Positions 19,311 to 26,961 of a DNA stretch of 64,000 nucleotides are shown in pieces (positions within the stretch are counted from its first letter, which is position 1; every line of letters starts with the position of its first letter). This stretch comes from Luteibacter sp. dw_328 (GTDB lineage Bacteria; Pseudomonadota; Gammaproteobacteria; Xanthomonadales; Rhodanobacteraceae). The translations under genes were made by a program, and so were the position numbers. Below the pieces are notes generated by a model, which ran no database searches, was not told the origin of the DNA, and was given only the letters and a program-made list of their open reading frames with translations. Location of the stretch: positions 558,001-622,000 of the forward strand of contig NZ_JAAVUW010000002.1 of the NCBI RefSeq assembly GCF_018449605.1, in the 5' to 3' direction.

Positions 19311-19452
19311 GAGCCTTCGGTGCCCACCCTCGCTGCTCAGACACGTCCTCCGCGTTTCGTAGCGGAAAGGCCGCTGCGCGGCCGTGTACTTATTTGGCCT
19401 ACGGCCGCTCCACTTGTGCGGAACTCGCCTCGAGGGTGGGCACCGAAGGCTC
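19311..19452 (+). repeat. 142-bp module with 22-bp terminal inverted repeats (A-left)
   Basis: Ends at 19311-19332 and 19431-19452 are perfect inverted repeats of 22 bases (beginning GAGCCTTCGGTGCCCACC). Inside are two further GC-rich palindromes (AAGGCCGCTGCGCGGCC and GGCCTACGGCC), so the single strand could fold into a branched structure. Confidence 0.88.
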
Positions 19453-19699
19453 TTCCCATCCTTGAGGTTCGTGCGGGTCGAGCCGACGAAGCAACGCCGC
19501 TTCGGCTGCTGGCGCGTCGCCATCGTTAAGCGGTCAACCGCGTCGCGCCGGTTGCGATCGTCCGCGCGAGGCAGCGCGGTGGCTACGAAGGCTCACCGAG
19601 GAGCCGGAAATGACATGCCAGCACGACCGCCGTAACGGCCCGCTTGGGCGGCCACACCCACGCCAACGGCTCTCCTTCCCGCTGACCGTATCGTCGTGA

Positions 19700-19841
19700 G
19701 AGACCTTGGTGTCCACCCTCGAGGCGAGTTCCGCACAAGTGGAGCGGCCGTAGGCCAGTTAGATACATGGGCCGCGTGAGCGGCCTTCCTTTTCGAACGC
19801 GGAGGACGTGTCTGAGCAGCGAGGATGGGGACCAAGGTCTC
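19700..19841 (-). repeat. 142-bp module with terminal inverted repeats (A-right, opposite orientation)
   Basis: Ends at 19700-19721 and 19820-19841 (beginning GAGACCTTGGTGTCCACC), near-perfect inverted repeats. Read on the minus strand, the interior matches A-left (GCGAGG/CTGCTCAGACACGTCC and the GGCCGCTC-ACTTGTGCGGAACTCG block). Confidence 0.87.
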
Positions 19842-19900
19842 CCCGCGAGACGCCCAAGTGTAAAGAGCGATGGCGCAAGCCGAGCCGCCCGCGAGCGGAC

Positions 19901-20105
19901 GCAGCAATACGCGAATCTTTCAATCGTTGGTGATAGGACGTCGTTGATCCTATGGAGAGAAGGCATTGGCCCGATCCATAGTCAGTCCCTATCGACCCCG
20001 TCACAAATATGAATTTCCCTTATCAGTCGACGGGACCTAACGTTGCACCCACGTCGCGGCCCCCACCGCACGCCTCTCCCACGAACACCAGCAAGGGTAA
20101 GACCC
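19901..20105. promoter_or_regulatory. Catalase promoter region with OxyR-type half site
   Basis: ATAG-TCAGTCC-CTAT at 19978-19992 is an exact ATAG-N7-CTAT element, the half of the OxyR recognition pattern. A second ATAG (19933) and CTAT (19950) pair lies upstream but with 13-base spacing. An AT-rich stretch CACAAATATGAAT at 20002-20014 could hold the -10 box, which would put the OxyR element at or just upstream of the -35 position, as expected for an OxyR-activated promoter. The start codon of the catalase is preceded by CAAGGGTAAGACCC. Confidence 0.6.
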
Positions 20106-21542
20106 ATGAGCAAGCTGACCACCGTATTCGGTGCCCCCGTCGCCGACGACAACAACACGATGACCGCCGGCCCGCGTGGCCCGGCCCTGCTGCAGGACGT
20201 CTGGTTCCTCGAGAAGCTCGCCCACTTCGATCGTGAAGTCATTCCCGAGCGCCGCATGCACGCCAAGGGCGCCGGCGCTTTCGGTACCTTCACGGTGACC
20301 CACGACATCACTCAGTACACCCGCGCGAAGATCTTCTCCGAAGTGGGCAAGACCACCGAGATGATGGCGCGGTTCTCGACCGTAGCCGGCGAGCGTGGCG
20401 CGGCCGACGCCGAGCGCGACATCCGCGGCTTTGCCATGAAGTTCTACACGGAAGAGGGCAACTGGGACCTGGTCGGCAACAACACCCCGGTGTTCTTCAT
20501 CCGCGATCCGCTGAAGTTCCCGGACCTCAACCATGCCATCAAGCGCGACCCGCGCACCGGCATGCGTAGCGCCGACAACAACTGGGATTACTGGACGCTG
20601 CTGCCCGAGGCCCTGCACCAGGTCACCATCGTGATGAGCGAGCGCGGTGTGCCGAAGTCGTTCCGCCACATGCATGGTTTCGGCAGCCACACCTATAGCT
20701 TCATCAATGCGAACAACGAGCGTTTCTGGGTGAAGTTCACCTTCAAGACCCAGCAGGGTATCCAGAACCTCACCGACGACGAAGCCGGGCAGGTGGTCGC
20801 CAAGGACCGCGAGAGCAACCAGCGCGACCTGTACGAGGCCATCGAGCGCAAGGAATTCCCGCGCTGGACGCTGTACGTGCAGATCATGCCGGAGGCCGAG
20901 GCGGCCAATACGCCGTACAACCCGTTCGACCTGACCAAGGTCTGGCCGCATGGCGATTACCCGCTGATCGAAGTCGGCTTCTTCGAGCTGAACCGCAATC
21001 CGGAGAACTTCTTCCAGGATATCGAGCAGGCCGCGTTCGCACCCGCCGTTATCGTGCCGGGCATCGGCTTCTCGCCGGACAAGATGCTCCAGGGGCGCCT
21101 GTTCTCCTACGGCGACACGCAGCGCTACCGTCTGGGCGTGAACTATGCGCAGATCCCGGTGAATGCCCCGCGTTGCCCGGTCCACTCGTATCACCGTGAC
21201 GGCGCGATGCGCGTCGACGGGAACGGGGGTGGCTCGACGAGCTACGAGCCGAACAGCCGTGGCGCCTTGCAGGCCCAGCCGGACTTCTCCGAGCCGCCGT
21301 TGGAAATCGGCGAGACGGTGGCCAAGCGCTGGAATCATCGCGAAGACACCGACTACTTCTCGCAGCCGCGCAAGCTGTTCGAAATGATGAGCCCGGCGCA
21401 GAAGCAGACGCTGTTCGATAACACGGCCCGCGCCATCAAGGGTGCCTCGCAGCCGGTGGTCCAGCGTCATATCGACAACTGCACGGCCTGCCACCCGGAC
21501 TACGGCAAGGGCATCGCCGACGCGGTGGCGAAGCTCGGCTGA
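20106..21542 (+). CDS. katA: Monofunctional haem catalase, small-subunit type
   Basis: 478 residues, the size of clade 3 small-subunit catalases, which degrade hydrogen peroxide to water and oxygen. Catalytic H52 lies in [14 protein letters not shown], the distal asparagine in [13 protein letters not shown] (125-126), and the proximal haem tyrosine in [20 protein letters not shown]-binding residues typical of this clade are around [12 protein letters not shown]. No signal peptide, hence cytoplasmic. The start at 20106 ([12 protein letters not shown]) follows a purine-rich site; a GTG/ATG 21 codons upstream gives an arginine-proline-rich front without family support. It heads the haem/peroxide cluster with hemA, hemH and oxyR and has an OxyR-like site upstream. 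The symbol is by type; katB or another name is equally possible. Confidence 0.95.
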   Translation: MSKLTTVFGAPVADDNNTMTAGPRGPALLQDVWFLEKLAHFDREVIPERRMHAKGAGAFGTFTVTHDITQYTRAKIFSEVGKTTEMMARFSTVAGERGAADAERDIRGFAMKFYTEEGNWDLVGNNTPVFFIRDPLKFPDLNHAIKRDPRTGMRSADNNWDYWTLLPEALHQVTIVMSERGVPKSFRHMHGFGSHTYSFINANNERFWVKFTFKTQQGIQNLTDDEAGQVVAKDRESNQRDLYEAIERKEFPRWTLYVQIMPEAEAANTPYNPFDLTKVWPHGDYPLIEVGFFELNRNPENFFQDIEQAAFAPAVIVPGIGFSPDKMLQGRLFSYGDTQRYRLGVNYAQIPVNAPRCPVHSYHRDGAMRVDGNGGGSTSYEPNSRGALQAQPDFSEPPLEIGETVAKRWNHREDTDYFSQPRKLFEMMSPAQKQTLFDNTARAIKGASQPVVQRHIDNCTACHPDYGKGIADAVAKLG

Positions 21543-21552
21543 TAGCACGGTA

Positions 21553-21585
21553 ACAACAGAGGGGCCGGAAACGGCCCCTCTTGTT
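21553..21585 (+). terminator. Terminator hairpin between catalase and hemA
   Basis: AACAGAGGGGCC-GGAAAC-GGCCCCTCTTGTT forms a long GC-rich stem with a short T-rich end, 11 bases after the catalase stop. It could end most catalase transcripts while letting some reading reach hemA 24 bases further on, allowing unequal expression in one unit. Confidence 0.75.
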
Positions 21586-21608
21586 CAGGCAAGAACGACG
21601 AGGCAACC

Positions 21609-22868
21609 ATGGTCGACTACCTCTCTTACTTCGAACGCAGCATCGACGCCCTCAAGCAGGAGCGCCGGTACCGCGTGTTCGCCGACCTGGAACGCCAGGT
21701 GGGTCGGTTTCCGAAGGCCATGCTCCACGGGGCGGATGGCGCGAAGGAAGTCACCGTCTGGTGTTCCAACGACTACCTCGGCATGGGTCAGCACCCGGAC
21801 GTGATCCAGGCGATGAGCCACGCTGCACGGACCATGGGCGCCGGCGCGGGCGGGACGCGGAACATCTCCGGCAACCACCACGCAATTATCGAACTCGAGG
21901 ATGAACTGGCCGATCTGCACGACAAGGAGGCCGCACTGGTCTTCACCTCGGGCTATGTATCCAATCTTGCCGGTATCGCAACGATAGCCCGGCTCCTGCC
22001 GGATTGCGTGATCCTGTCGGACGCGCTGAACCACAATTCCATGATCGAGGGGGTACGCGCCTCGGGTGCCGACAAGCGCATCTGGCGTCACAACGATCTG
22101 GCACACTTGGAAGATCTCCTGGTTCGCGCAGGAAATCGACCGAAGCTGATCGCCTTTGAAAGCGTCTATTCGATGGATGGAGACATCGCGCCCATCGGGG
22201 CTATCTGCGATCTCGCCGAAAAGTACGACGCGATGACCTATATCGACGAAGTGCATGCCGTGGGCATGTACGGATTGCGCGGCGGTGGCATCGCCCAGCG
22301 TGAGGGCGTGGCACACCGCATCGACGTTATCGAGGGGACGCTGGCAAAGGCTTTCGGCACGTTGGGCGGGTACATCGCGGGTCGCAAGGCCGTCGTAGAT
22401 GCGGTGCGTTCGCACGCGCCCGGTTTCATTTTCACCACCACGCTGCCGCCGCCGGTCGCAGCAGCAGCCACGGCGTCGGTCCGCCATCTCAAGGCGTCGC
22501 AGTCGGAACGGCAGGGACAGCAGCAGGCGGTGCATGCGACCAAGGCCGCGCTGGCTTCTTCCGGTTTGCCGCTCATTCCGAGCGAAACCCATATCGTGCC
22601 GCTGCTGGTCGGCGACGCTGACCTGTGCAAGCGGGCGAGCGACCTGCTGCTCGATCGCCACGGCATCTACATCCAGCCGATCAATTATCCCACCGTGCAG
22701 CGTGGCACGGAGCGCCTGCGCATCACGCCCACGCCTTTCCACGATGCGGCACTGGTCGAACAGCTCAGGCGGGCCCTCGTCGACGTCTGGAATGAACTTG
22801 GCCTGCCGCTCGGCAAGCCGGTGGCCGAGCGCGACCATCCTTCGCTCACGGTAGCCGCCGGAGGCTGA
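21609..22868 (+). CDS. hemA: 5-aminolevulinate synthase (C4/Shemin pathway)
   Basis: 419 residues. A PLP enzyme of the alpha-oxoamine synthase family that joins glycine and succinyl-CoA to give 5-aminolevulinate. Family text is specific to ALAS rather than to KBL or Bio[67 protein letters not shown], the PLP lysine in [16 protein letters not shown], and the C-terminal [22 protein letters not shown]. Gammaproteobacteria normally form ALA from glutamyl-tRNA, so this gene is unexpected and is probably from a horizontal source such as an alphaproteobacterium. It ends two bases before hemH and is the first gene of hemA-hemH-oxyR. Here the symbol means ALAS, not glutamyl-tRNA reductase. Confidence 0.94.
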   Translation: MVDYLSYFERSIDALKQERRYRVFADLERQVGRFPKAMLHGADGAKEVTVWCSNDYLGMGQHPDVIQAMSHAARTMGAGAGGTRNISGNHHAIIELEDELADLHDKEAALVFTSGYVSNLAGIATIARLLPDCVILSDALNHNSMIEGVRASGADKRIWRHNDLAHLEDLLVRAGNRPKLIAFESVYSMDGDIAPIGAICDLAEKYDAMTYIDEVHAVGMYGLRGGGIAQREGVAHRIDVIEGTLAKAFGTLGGYIAGRKAVVDAVRSHAPGFIFTTTLPPPVAAAATASVRHLKASQSERQGQQQAVHATKAALASSGLPLIPSETHIVPLLVGDADLCKRASDLLLDRHGIYIQPINYPTVQRGTERLRITPTPFHDAALVEQLRRALVDVWNELGLPLGKPVAERDHPSLTVAAGG

Positions 22869-22870
22869 CT

Positions 22871-24001
22871 ATGACCGCCACAGACCCGAACACCGCGCTG
22901 TTCCACGCATGGGAGCCGCCCCAGCGGCGAATGCCCACCACCAGCACAGCGAGCCTGCCCCGATCGACGCTGCGTCCACAAACACAGGCAGCCACTCCGG
23001 TCACCCGAGGCAAAGTCGGCATCCTCCTCTCCAACCTCGGCACGCCCGACGGCACCGACTACCGCTCTGTCCGTCGCTACCTCGCGGAATTCCTCTCCGA
23101 CCAGCGCGTGATCGAACTGCCGAAGCTCGTCTGGCAGCCCATTCTCCAGGGCGTCGTGTTGTTGCGCCGGCCCGCGGTCAAAGGCAAGGACTATGAACGC
23201 ATCTGGAATCACGACCTCGACGAGAGCCCGTTGAAAACCGTGACCCGAAACCAGGCGACAAAACTGGCGTCCTGGGCGGCAGAGATATTTGGAGAGGACC
23301 GGGTGGCTGTCGATTGGGGTATGCGCTATGGCAACCCGTCGATCGAGGACGCCGTGGTTCGTCTTATGTCGCAGGGATGCGAGCGACTCCTGATGTTTCC
23401 GCTCTACCCGCAGTATTCGGCAACGACCACGGCAACAGCCAATGACCGGCTGTTCGAGGTGTTACGAGGCTTGCGCAACCAGCCGGCAGTTCGCGTGGTG
23501 CCGGCGTACTTCGATGAGCCGGCGTATATCGAAGCCCTGGCCCGTTCAGTGCGGACGACACTGGAAAGGCTCGCGGAGGAGCCCGAGGTGATCGTTGCTT
23601 CCTTCCATGGTATTCCCCAGCGCAACATCGCCCTCGGCGATCCCTATTACGAGCAGTGCCAACACACCGGCGAGTTGCTTCGCGATGCACTGAATCTGCC
23701 GGCGACGCGGTTCCGTATCAGCTACCAGTCACGATTCGGCTATGCGGACTGGCTGCAGCCGTATACCGAGGCCACCATGCGTCAACTCGCTCACGAGGGT
23801 GTCCGTCGCATCGCGGTCATTTCTCCCGGCTTCGCAGCGGATTGCATCGAGACGATCGATGAGATCGGTCGCGAGAACGCCCACTACTTTCGGGACGCTG
23901 GCGGCGAGGCATTTACGCTGATTCCTTGCCTTAACGACAGCGACGATGGCATGGCGGTGCTGTGCGACCGCGTGCTGGAGGAGACGCAGGGATGGCTGTG
24001 A
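22871..24001 (+). CDS. hemH: Ferrochelatase
   Basis: 376 residues. Inserts Fe2+ into protoporphyrin IX, the last step of haem synthesis. Conserved blocks are LLSNLGTPDGTDYRSVRRYL, the YPQYSATTTATA segment, the metal-site histidine in VIVASFHGIPQRN, and SPGFAADCIETIDEI with the conserved acidic pair. The first 45 residues (proline/serine/threonine-rich) are an extension of no evident role; a second in-frame ATG at codon 21 is possible, but the start at 22871 lies two bases after the hemA stop and suggests coupling. It overlaps oxyR by ten bases. Confidence 0.94.
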   Translation: MTATDPNTALFHAWEPPQRRMPTTSTASLPRSTLRPQTQAATPVTRGKVGILLSNLGTPDGTDYRSVRRYLAEFLSDQRVIELPKLVWQPILQGVVLLRRPAVKGKDYERIWNHDLDESPLKTVTRNQATKLASWAAEIFGEDRVAVDWGMRYGNPSIEDAVVRLMSQGCERLLMFPLYPQYSATTTATANDRLFEVLRGLRNQPAVRVVPAYFDEPAYIEALARSVRTTLERLAEEPEVIVASFHGIPQRNIALGDPYYEQCQHTGELLRDALNLPATRFRISYQSRFGYADWLQPYTEATMRQLAHEGVRRIAVISPGFAADCIETIDEIGRENAHYFRDAGGEAFTLIPCLNDSDDGMAVLCDRVLEETQGWL

Positions 24002-24948
24002 AGCATGCGACCCGCCAGGATCCGGCCAGCGAACGTGGCAACCTCGCAGGGCTGTCATTGCGCGATCTGGAATACGTCGTTGCCGTGGCGGATCTTGGAA
24101 ACTTCATGCGTGCGGCCGAGCGCTGCCACGTCACCCAGCCCTCGCTTTCAGTGCAGATTCGTCGAGTGGAGGAGCGGTTGGGGACGGTGATCTTCGAGCG
24201 GACCACGCGGAAAATCCTGGTCACGGAGCAGGGCGCCCGCCTCGTGGAACAGATGCGCAAGATACTTGTGGAAGGGAGACGTCTGCTGGATATCGCGTCG
24301 CGCCCGGAGCATGCCTTCGGCGGCACGTTGCGGCTATCGGCCATCGCTACGCTCGGGCCCTACTACTTCCCATACGTTCTGGCGGATATCCAGAAGGCCT
24401 TCCCGGCTGTATCCCTCGAACTCGGCGAAGGGAAGACGGACGATCTTGTCCATGCGCTGCTTCGCGGCGAACTCGACGTCGTGCTGATGTCCGCGCCGGT
24501 CACCCATACGCAGGTGAGCTGCGTTGCGGTTTTTCAGGAGCCCTTCTGGCTGGCATGCCGTGAGGATCATCCGGCAAACACGGAAACCGGGGATCTCTGG
24601 GCATCGCTGAAGCCTCGCGAGCGGCTCTTGCTGGAAGAAGGCCACTGCCTGCGCGAGCAGGCGCTGGCCGCGTGCGACGACGTTGCTCCCGATCAGCGCC
24701 AGGGCACGAGCCTGGAGACGCTGCGCTATATGGTGGCCGCTGGTGAAGGCTGCACGCTCATGCCGCAGCTGGCGACGACGCGCGTGCAGGGCATGCGCTA
24801 TCTGCCGCTACCGGACGATTTTGCCCGGACTATCGTGCTGGCATGGCGCAAGTCGGACCAGCGCGCGGATGATTTCCGCGCGCTGGCTCAGACACTTCGG
24901 GAGGTGAGACATCCGCGGCTTGTTGCGGATTCCGATTTTCGCGAGTAA
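23992..24948 (+). CDS. oxyR: Hydrogen peroxide-sensing regulator OxyR
   Basis: 318 residues, LysR family. The winged helix-turn-helix starts at about 21 (LSLRDLEYVVAVADLGNFMRAAERCHVTQPSLSVQIRRVE; shown only in part as NFMRAAERCHVTQPSLS). The redox pair is intact: C219 and C228 in LLLEEGHCLREQALAACDD, the same nine-residue spacing as C199-C208 of E. coli OxyR, so peroxide sensing by disulfide formation is expected. Start chosen at 23992 (MAVKHATRQD), within the end of hemH; the N-terminus carries about 20 extra residues. Location at the end of a haem operon beside catalase suggests direct control of that cluster. Confidence 0.95.
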   Translation: MAVKHATRQDPASERGNLAGLSLRDLEYVVAVADLGNFMRAAERCHVTQPSLSVQIRRVEERLGTVIFERTTRKILVTEQGARLVEQMRKILVEGRRLLDIASRPEHAFGGTLRLSAIATLGPYYFPYVLADIQKAFPAVSLELGEGKTDDLVHALLRGELDVVLMSAPVTHTQVSCVAVFQEPFWLACREDHPANTETGDLWASLKPRERLLLEEGHCLREQALAACDDVAPDQRQGTSLETLRYMVAAGEGCTLMPQLATTRVQGMRYLPLPDDFARTIVLAWRKSDQRADDFRALAQTLREVRHPRLVADSDFRE

Positions 24949-24967
24949 TGGTACCGCTGCCGCGGGA

Positions 24968-24988
24968 TCGCCGATGAATCGGCTTCTA
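24968..24988 (-). repeat. Single REP-like element
   Basis: TCGCCGATGAATCGGCTTC-TA, one base different from the 21-base consensus found elsewhere (T for C). Lies between the converging oxyR and ester hydrolase genes, preceded by CTGCCGCGGGA, the same spacer seen in the paired elements. Confidence 0.85.
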
Positions 24989-25007
24989 CCGAGCGGGGCG
25001 CTCGTTA

Positions 25008-26951
25008 CTATTTGACGACCGGTAGTTCTACAAACGTTCCGTTACTGCCGTCCCGCACGACCTTTTGCGTTGCCTTGCGATAGTCGCTGGGCTTTGCATT
25101 GAAGATGTTAGGCACGAACGTCTGTGGATTCCGGTCATACAACGGGAACCAGCTGGACTGGATCTGCACCATGACACGATGGCCGGGCTGGAACACGTGG
25201 TTCACCGTGGGCAAGGGAAAACGGTAATCCAGCGGCTTGTCCGGTGTGAGTGCGGCGGGTTTGTCGTAGCCCTCGCGGTAGCGGCCGCGGAAAATCTCCA
25301 TGGCGATCGGTAGCTGGTATCCACCCATTGACGGCTTGTCTTCCACTTCATCCGGGTAAACGTCGATCAGTTTGACCACCCAGTCGCTGTCCGTACCGCT
25401 GGTCGAGGCGAGCAGATGCACCAGCGGTTCGCCGGCGACACCCATCGGCTTGTCCAGTACGGGGGAAACATAAGTGAGCACGTCGGTCCGCGTGGCGAAC
25501 TGGCGCTGGTCGTCCACCAGCCACTCGGGCCAGCTATCCACCTGGTCGGGCGCGCCGTGTGACCACGCCTGGATGGGGCGTACGCGATAGGGCACCGGCT
25601 TGGCGGGGTCGGAGACGTAATCGTCCGAGCCCTGGGACGGAGCCGCAACACCGAGGCCGCCATCGGCTTCCGCATACCAGCGCTGCATCGCCGGGGCACA
25701 ACCCGAGCGACAGGCGGACGGCCACGTATCCAGTTTGCGCCACGTGTTATCGCCGGTAACGAAGGCATTGACCGGCGCGATATTCGCTTTCGGCGCATCG
25801 TCCTTCAGGTACTGGGCGAGGAAGGGGCGCAGGATCTCCTGACGAAAGGTCGTGCCGGTATCGCTGCCCAGATCGAGTGCGCCGATGGTGTTCGCCTTCT
25901 CCCAGGTCTTGGCATGCCGCCATGGCCCGATGACAAGCCACACCTTCTTGTGCTCGGGATCGCGCGGCGCGAGTGCCCGATAGACGGCCATATCACCGTA
26001 GTTGTCTTCCTGGTCCCACAGGCTGTGCACGAGCATGGTCGGCACGGTCATGGGTTCCTTCGCGGCGATCTTATCGAGCGCCTGCCCGGACCAGAAACTG
26101 TCATACGCGGGGTGTGCGAGCACCTTCTGCCAGAAGCCGAGCGCCTCCATACCGTAAGCGCGGCCGATATCGCCGGCCGAGCCGCCACGCAGGTAGAGGT
26201 CGTAGTCATCGCGGTAGCCGCTGGACCAGCCGATGTTGCTCTCGCGCGAGTTCACCATGCCGTAGATGTAGGGAATCATCTGCTGGCGGAACGCCCCGCG
26301 GTGGAACCAGTCATCCCCCATCCAGCCGTCGATCATCGGGTTGATCGGCACAGCCACCTTGAGGGCGGGATGCGGATGGATCGTGGCGATCATCGCCTCG
26401 AAGCCGTCGTAGGAGATGCCGATGATGCCGACCTTGCCGTTCGACTCCGGCACGTGTTTCACCAGCCAGTCGATGGTGTCGTAGATGTCCGAGGATTCAT
26501 CGATCGGCGTCGGGTTGCCAGGGCCGACTGGCGGCCGGTTCATCACGAAGTCGCCCTGGGAGCCGTGCTTGCCGCGGATGTCCTGGATAACCCGGATGTA
26601 GCCGTCCTGGACGATCACGTCGGACGGGTTGTCGTAGCCGCGCAGGGTGGGTCCGAGGTGCGGACTGTCCGCCCGATGCCCCATGCCGTCGGCGCCGTAA
26701 GGTGTGCGTGTGAGTAGCATGCCCGCGCGTTTCGCGCCCTTGGGCAGCAGGATCACCGTGTGCAGCGTCACCCCGTCGCGCATGGGGATGTCGACCGTGC
26801 GGCGTTCGAAATCGAACCCTGCATTCGTCGGTGTGAAATGGGCCGGCGTTTCCGTCGGCAGATTGTCATAGGTCTTCTCGCCGCCGACCGCCGGGGTCGC
26901 GAGGACCCCGGCGGCGAGCGCGACGATACCCAGTCGCAGTAGTGCGTGCAT
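25008..26951 (-). CDS. Alpha-amino-acid ester hydrolase / CocE-NonD family (S15) hydrolase
   Basis: 647 residues with signal peptide MHALLRLGIVALAAGVLATPAVG, so periplasmic. An alpha/beta-hydrolase of the X-Pro dipeptidyl-peptidase (S15) class: nucleophile S180 in IGISYDGFEAM, then PHPALKVAVPINPM and DGWMGDDWFHRGAFRQ, which I know from the Xanthomonas alpha-amino-acid ester hydrolase, including its acidic cluster; catalytic histidine in VIGPWRHAKTWE. A C-terminal jelly-roll domain follows (LVHLLASTSGTDSDWVVKLI). Such enzymes hydrolyse or transfer the acyl group of amino-acid esters and amides, including beta-lactam side chains; the natural substrate is unknown. It starts ten bases after the stop of a TonB-dependent receptor gene, so both are co-transcribed. 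Confidence 0.87.
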   Translation of the reverse strand: MHALLRLGIVALAAGVLATPAVGGEKTYDNLPTETPAHFTPTNAGFDFERRTVDIPMRDGVTLHTVILLPKGAKRAGMLLTRTPYGADGMGHRADSPHLGPTLRGYDNPSDVIVQDGYIRVIQDIRGKHGSQGDFVMNRPPVGPGNPTPIDESSDIYDTIDWLVKHVPESNGKVGIIGISYDGFEAMIATIHPHPALKVAVPINPMIDGWMGDDWFHRGAFRQQMIPYIYGMVNSRESNIGWSSGYRDDYDLYLRGGSAGDIGRAYGMEALGFWQKVLAHPAYDSFWSGQALDKIAAKEPMTVPTMLVHSLWDQEDNYGDMAVYRALAPRDPEHKKVWLVIGPWRHAKTWEKANTIGALDLGSDTGTTFRQEILRPFLAQYLKDDAPKANIAPVNAFVTGDNTWRKLDTWPSACRSGCAPAMQRWYAEADGGLGVAAPSQGSDDYVSDPAKPVPYRVRPIQAWSHGAPDQVDSWPEWLVDDQRQFATRTDVLTYVSPVLDKPMGVAGEPLVHLLASTSGTDSDWVVKLIDVYPDEVEDKPSMGGYQLPIAMEIFRGRYREGYDKPAALTPDKPLDYRFPLPTVNHVFQPGHRVMVQIQSSWFPLYDRNPQTFVPNIFNAKPSDYRKATQKVVRDGSNGTFVELPVVK

Positions 26952-26961
26952 GACCTCTCCG

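Larger units (their letters stand above)
19205..19900. repeat. Composite intergenic repeat, copy A
   Basis: About 700 bases without a believable gene. It holds two modules of 142 bp in inverted orientation (19311-19452 and 19700-19841) around a 247-base centre. The same architecture, with conserved flanks (CTTCGCGGAATGCC on the left; GCGAGACGCCCAAGTGTA on the right) recurs at 49407-50030. The centre is conserved near both modules (GAGGTTCG, GGGTCGAGCC; CAACGGCTCTCC, CTGACCGTATCGTCGTGA) and diverged in the middle. Short open frames inside run across both strands and are not conserved as proteins, so this is noncoding repeat DNA. No transposase lies in or next to it. Confidence 0.85.

Noticed and set aside
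19251-20012. Short open frames inside composite repeat A (and the same in B)
   Set aside because: Similar peptides appear on both strands and in both copies only because the DNA is repeated; frames shift between copies and lack ribosome binding sites. Often mis-annotated as hypothetical proteins.
21609-22868. Alternative call of 2-amino-3-ketobutyrate ligase or BioF for the ALAS gene
   Set aside because: The [15 protein letters not shown] and TPTPFHD blocks and hemH as neighbour are specific to ALA synthase.
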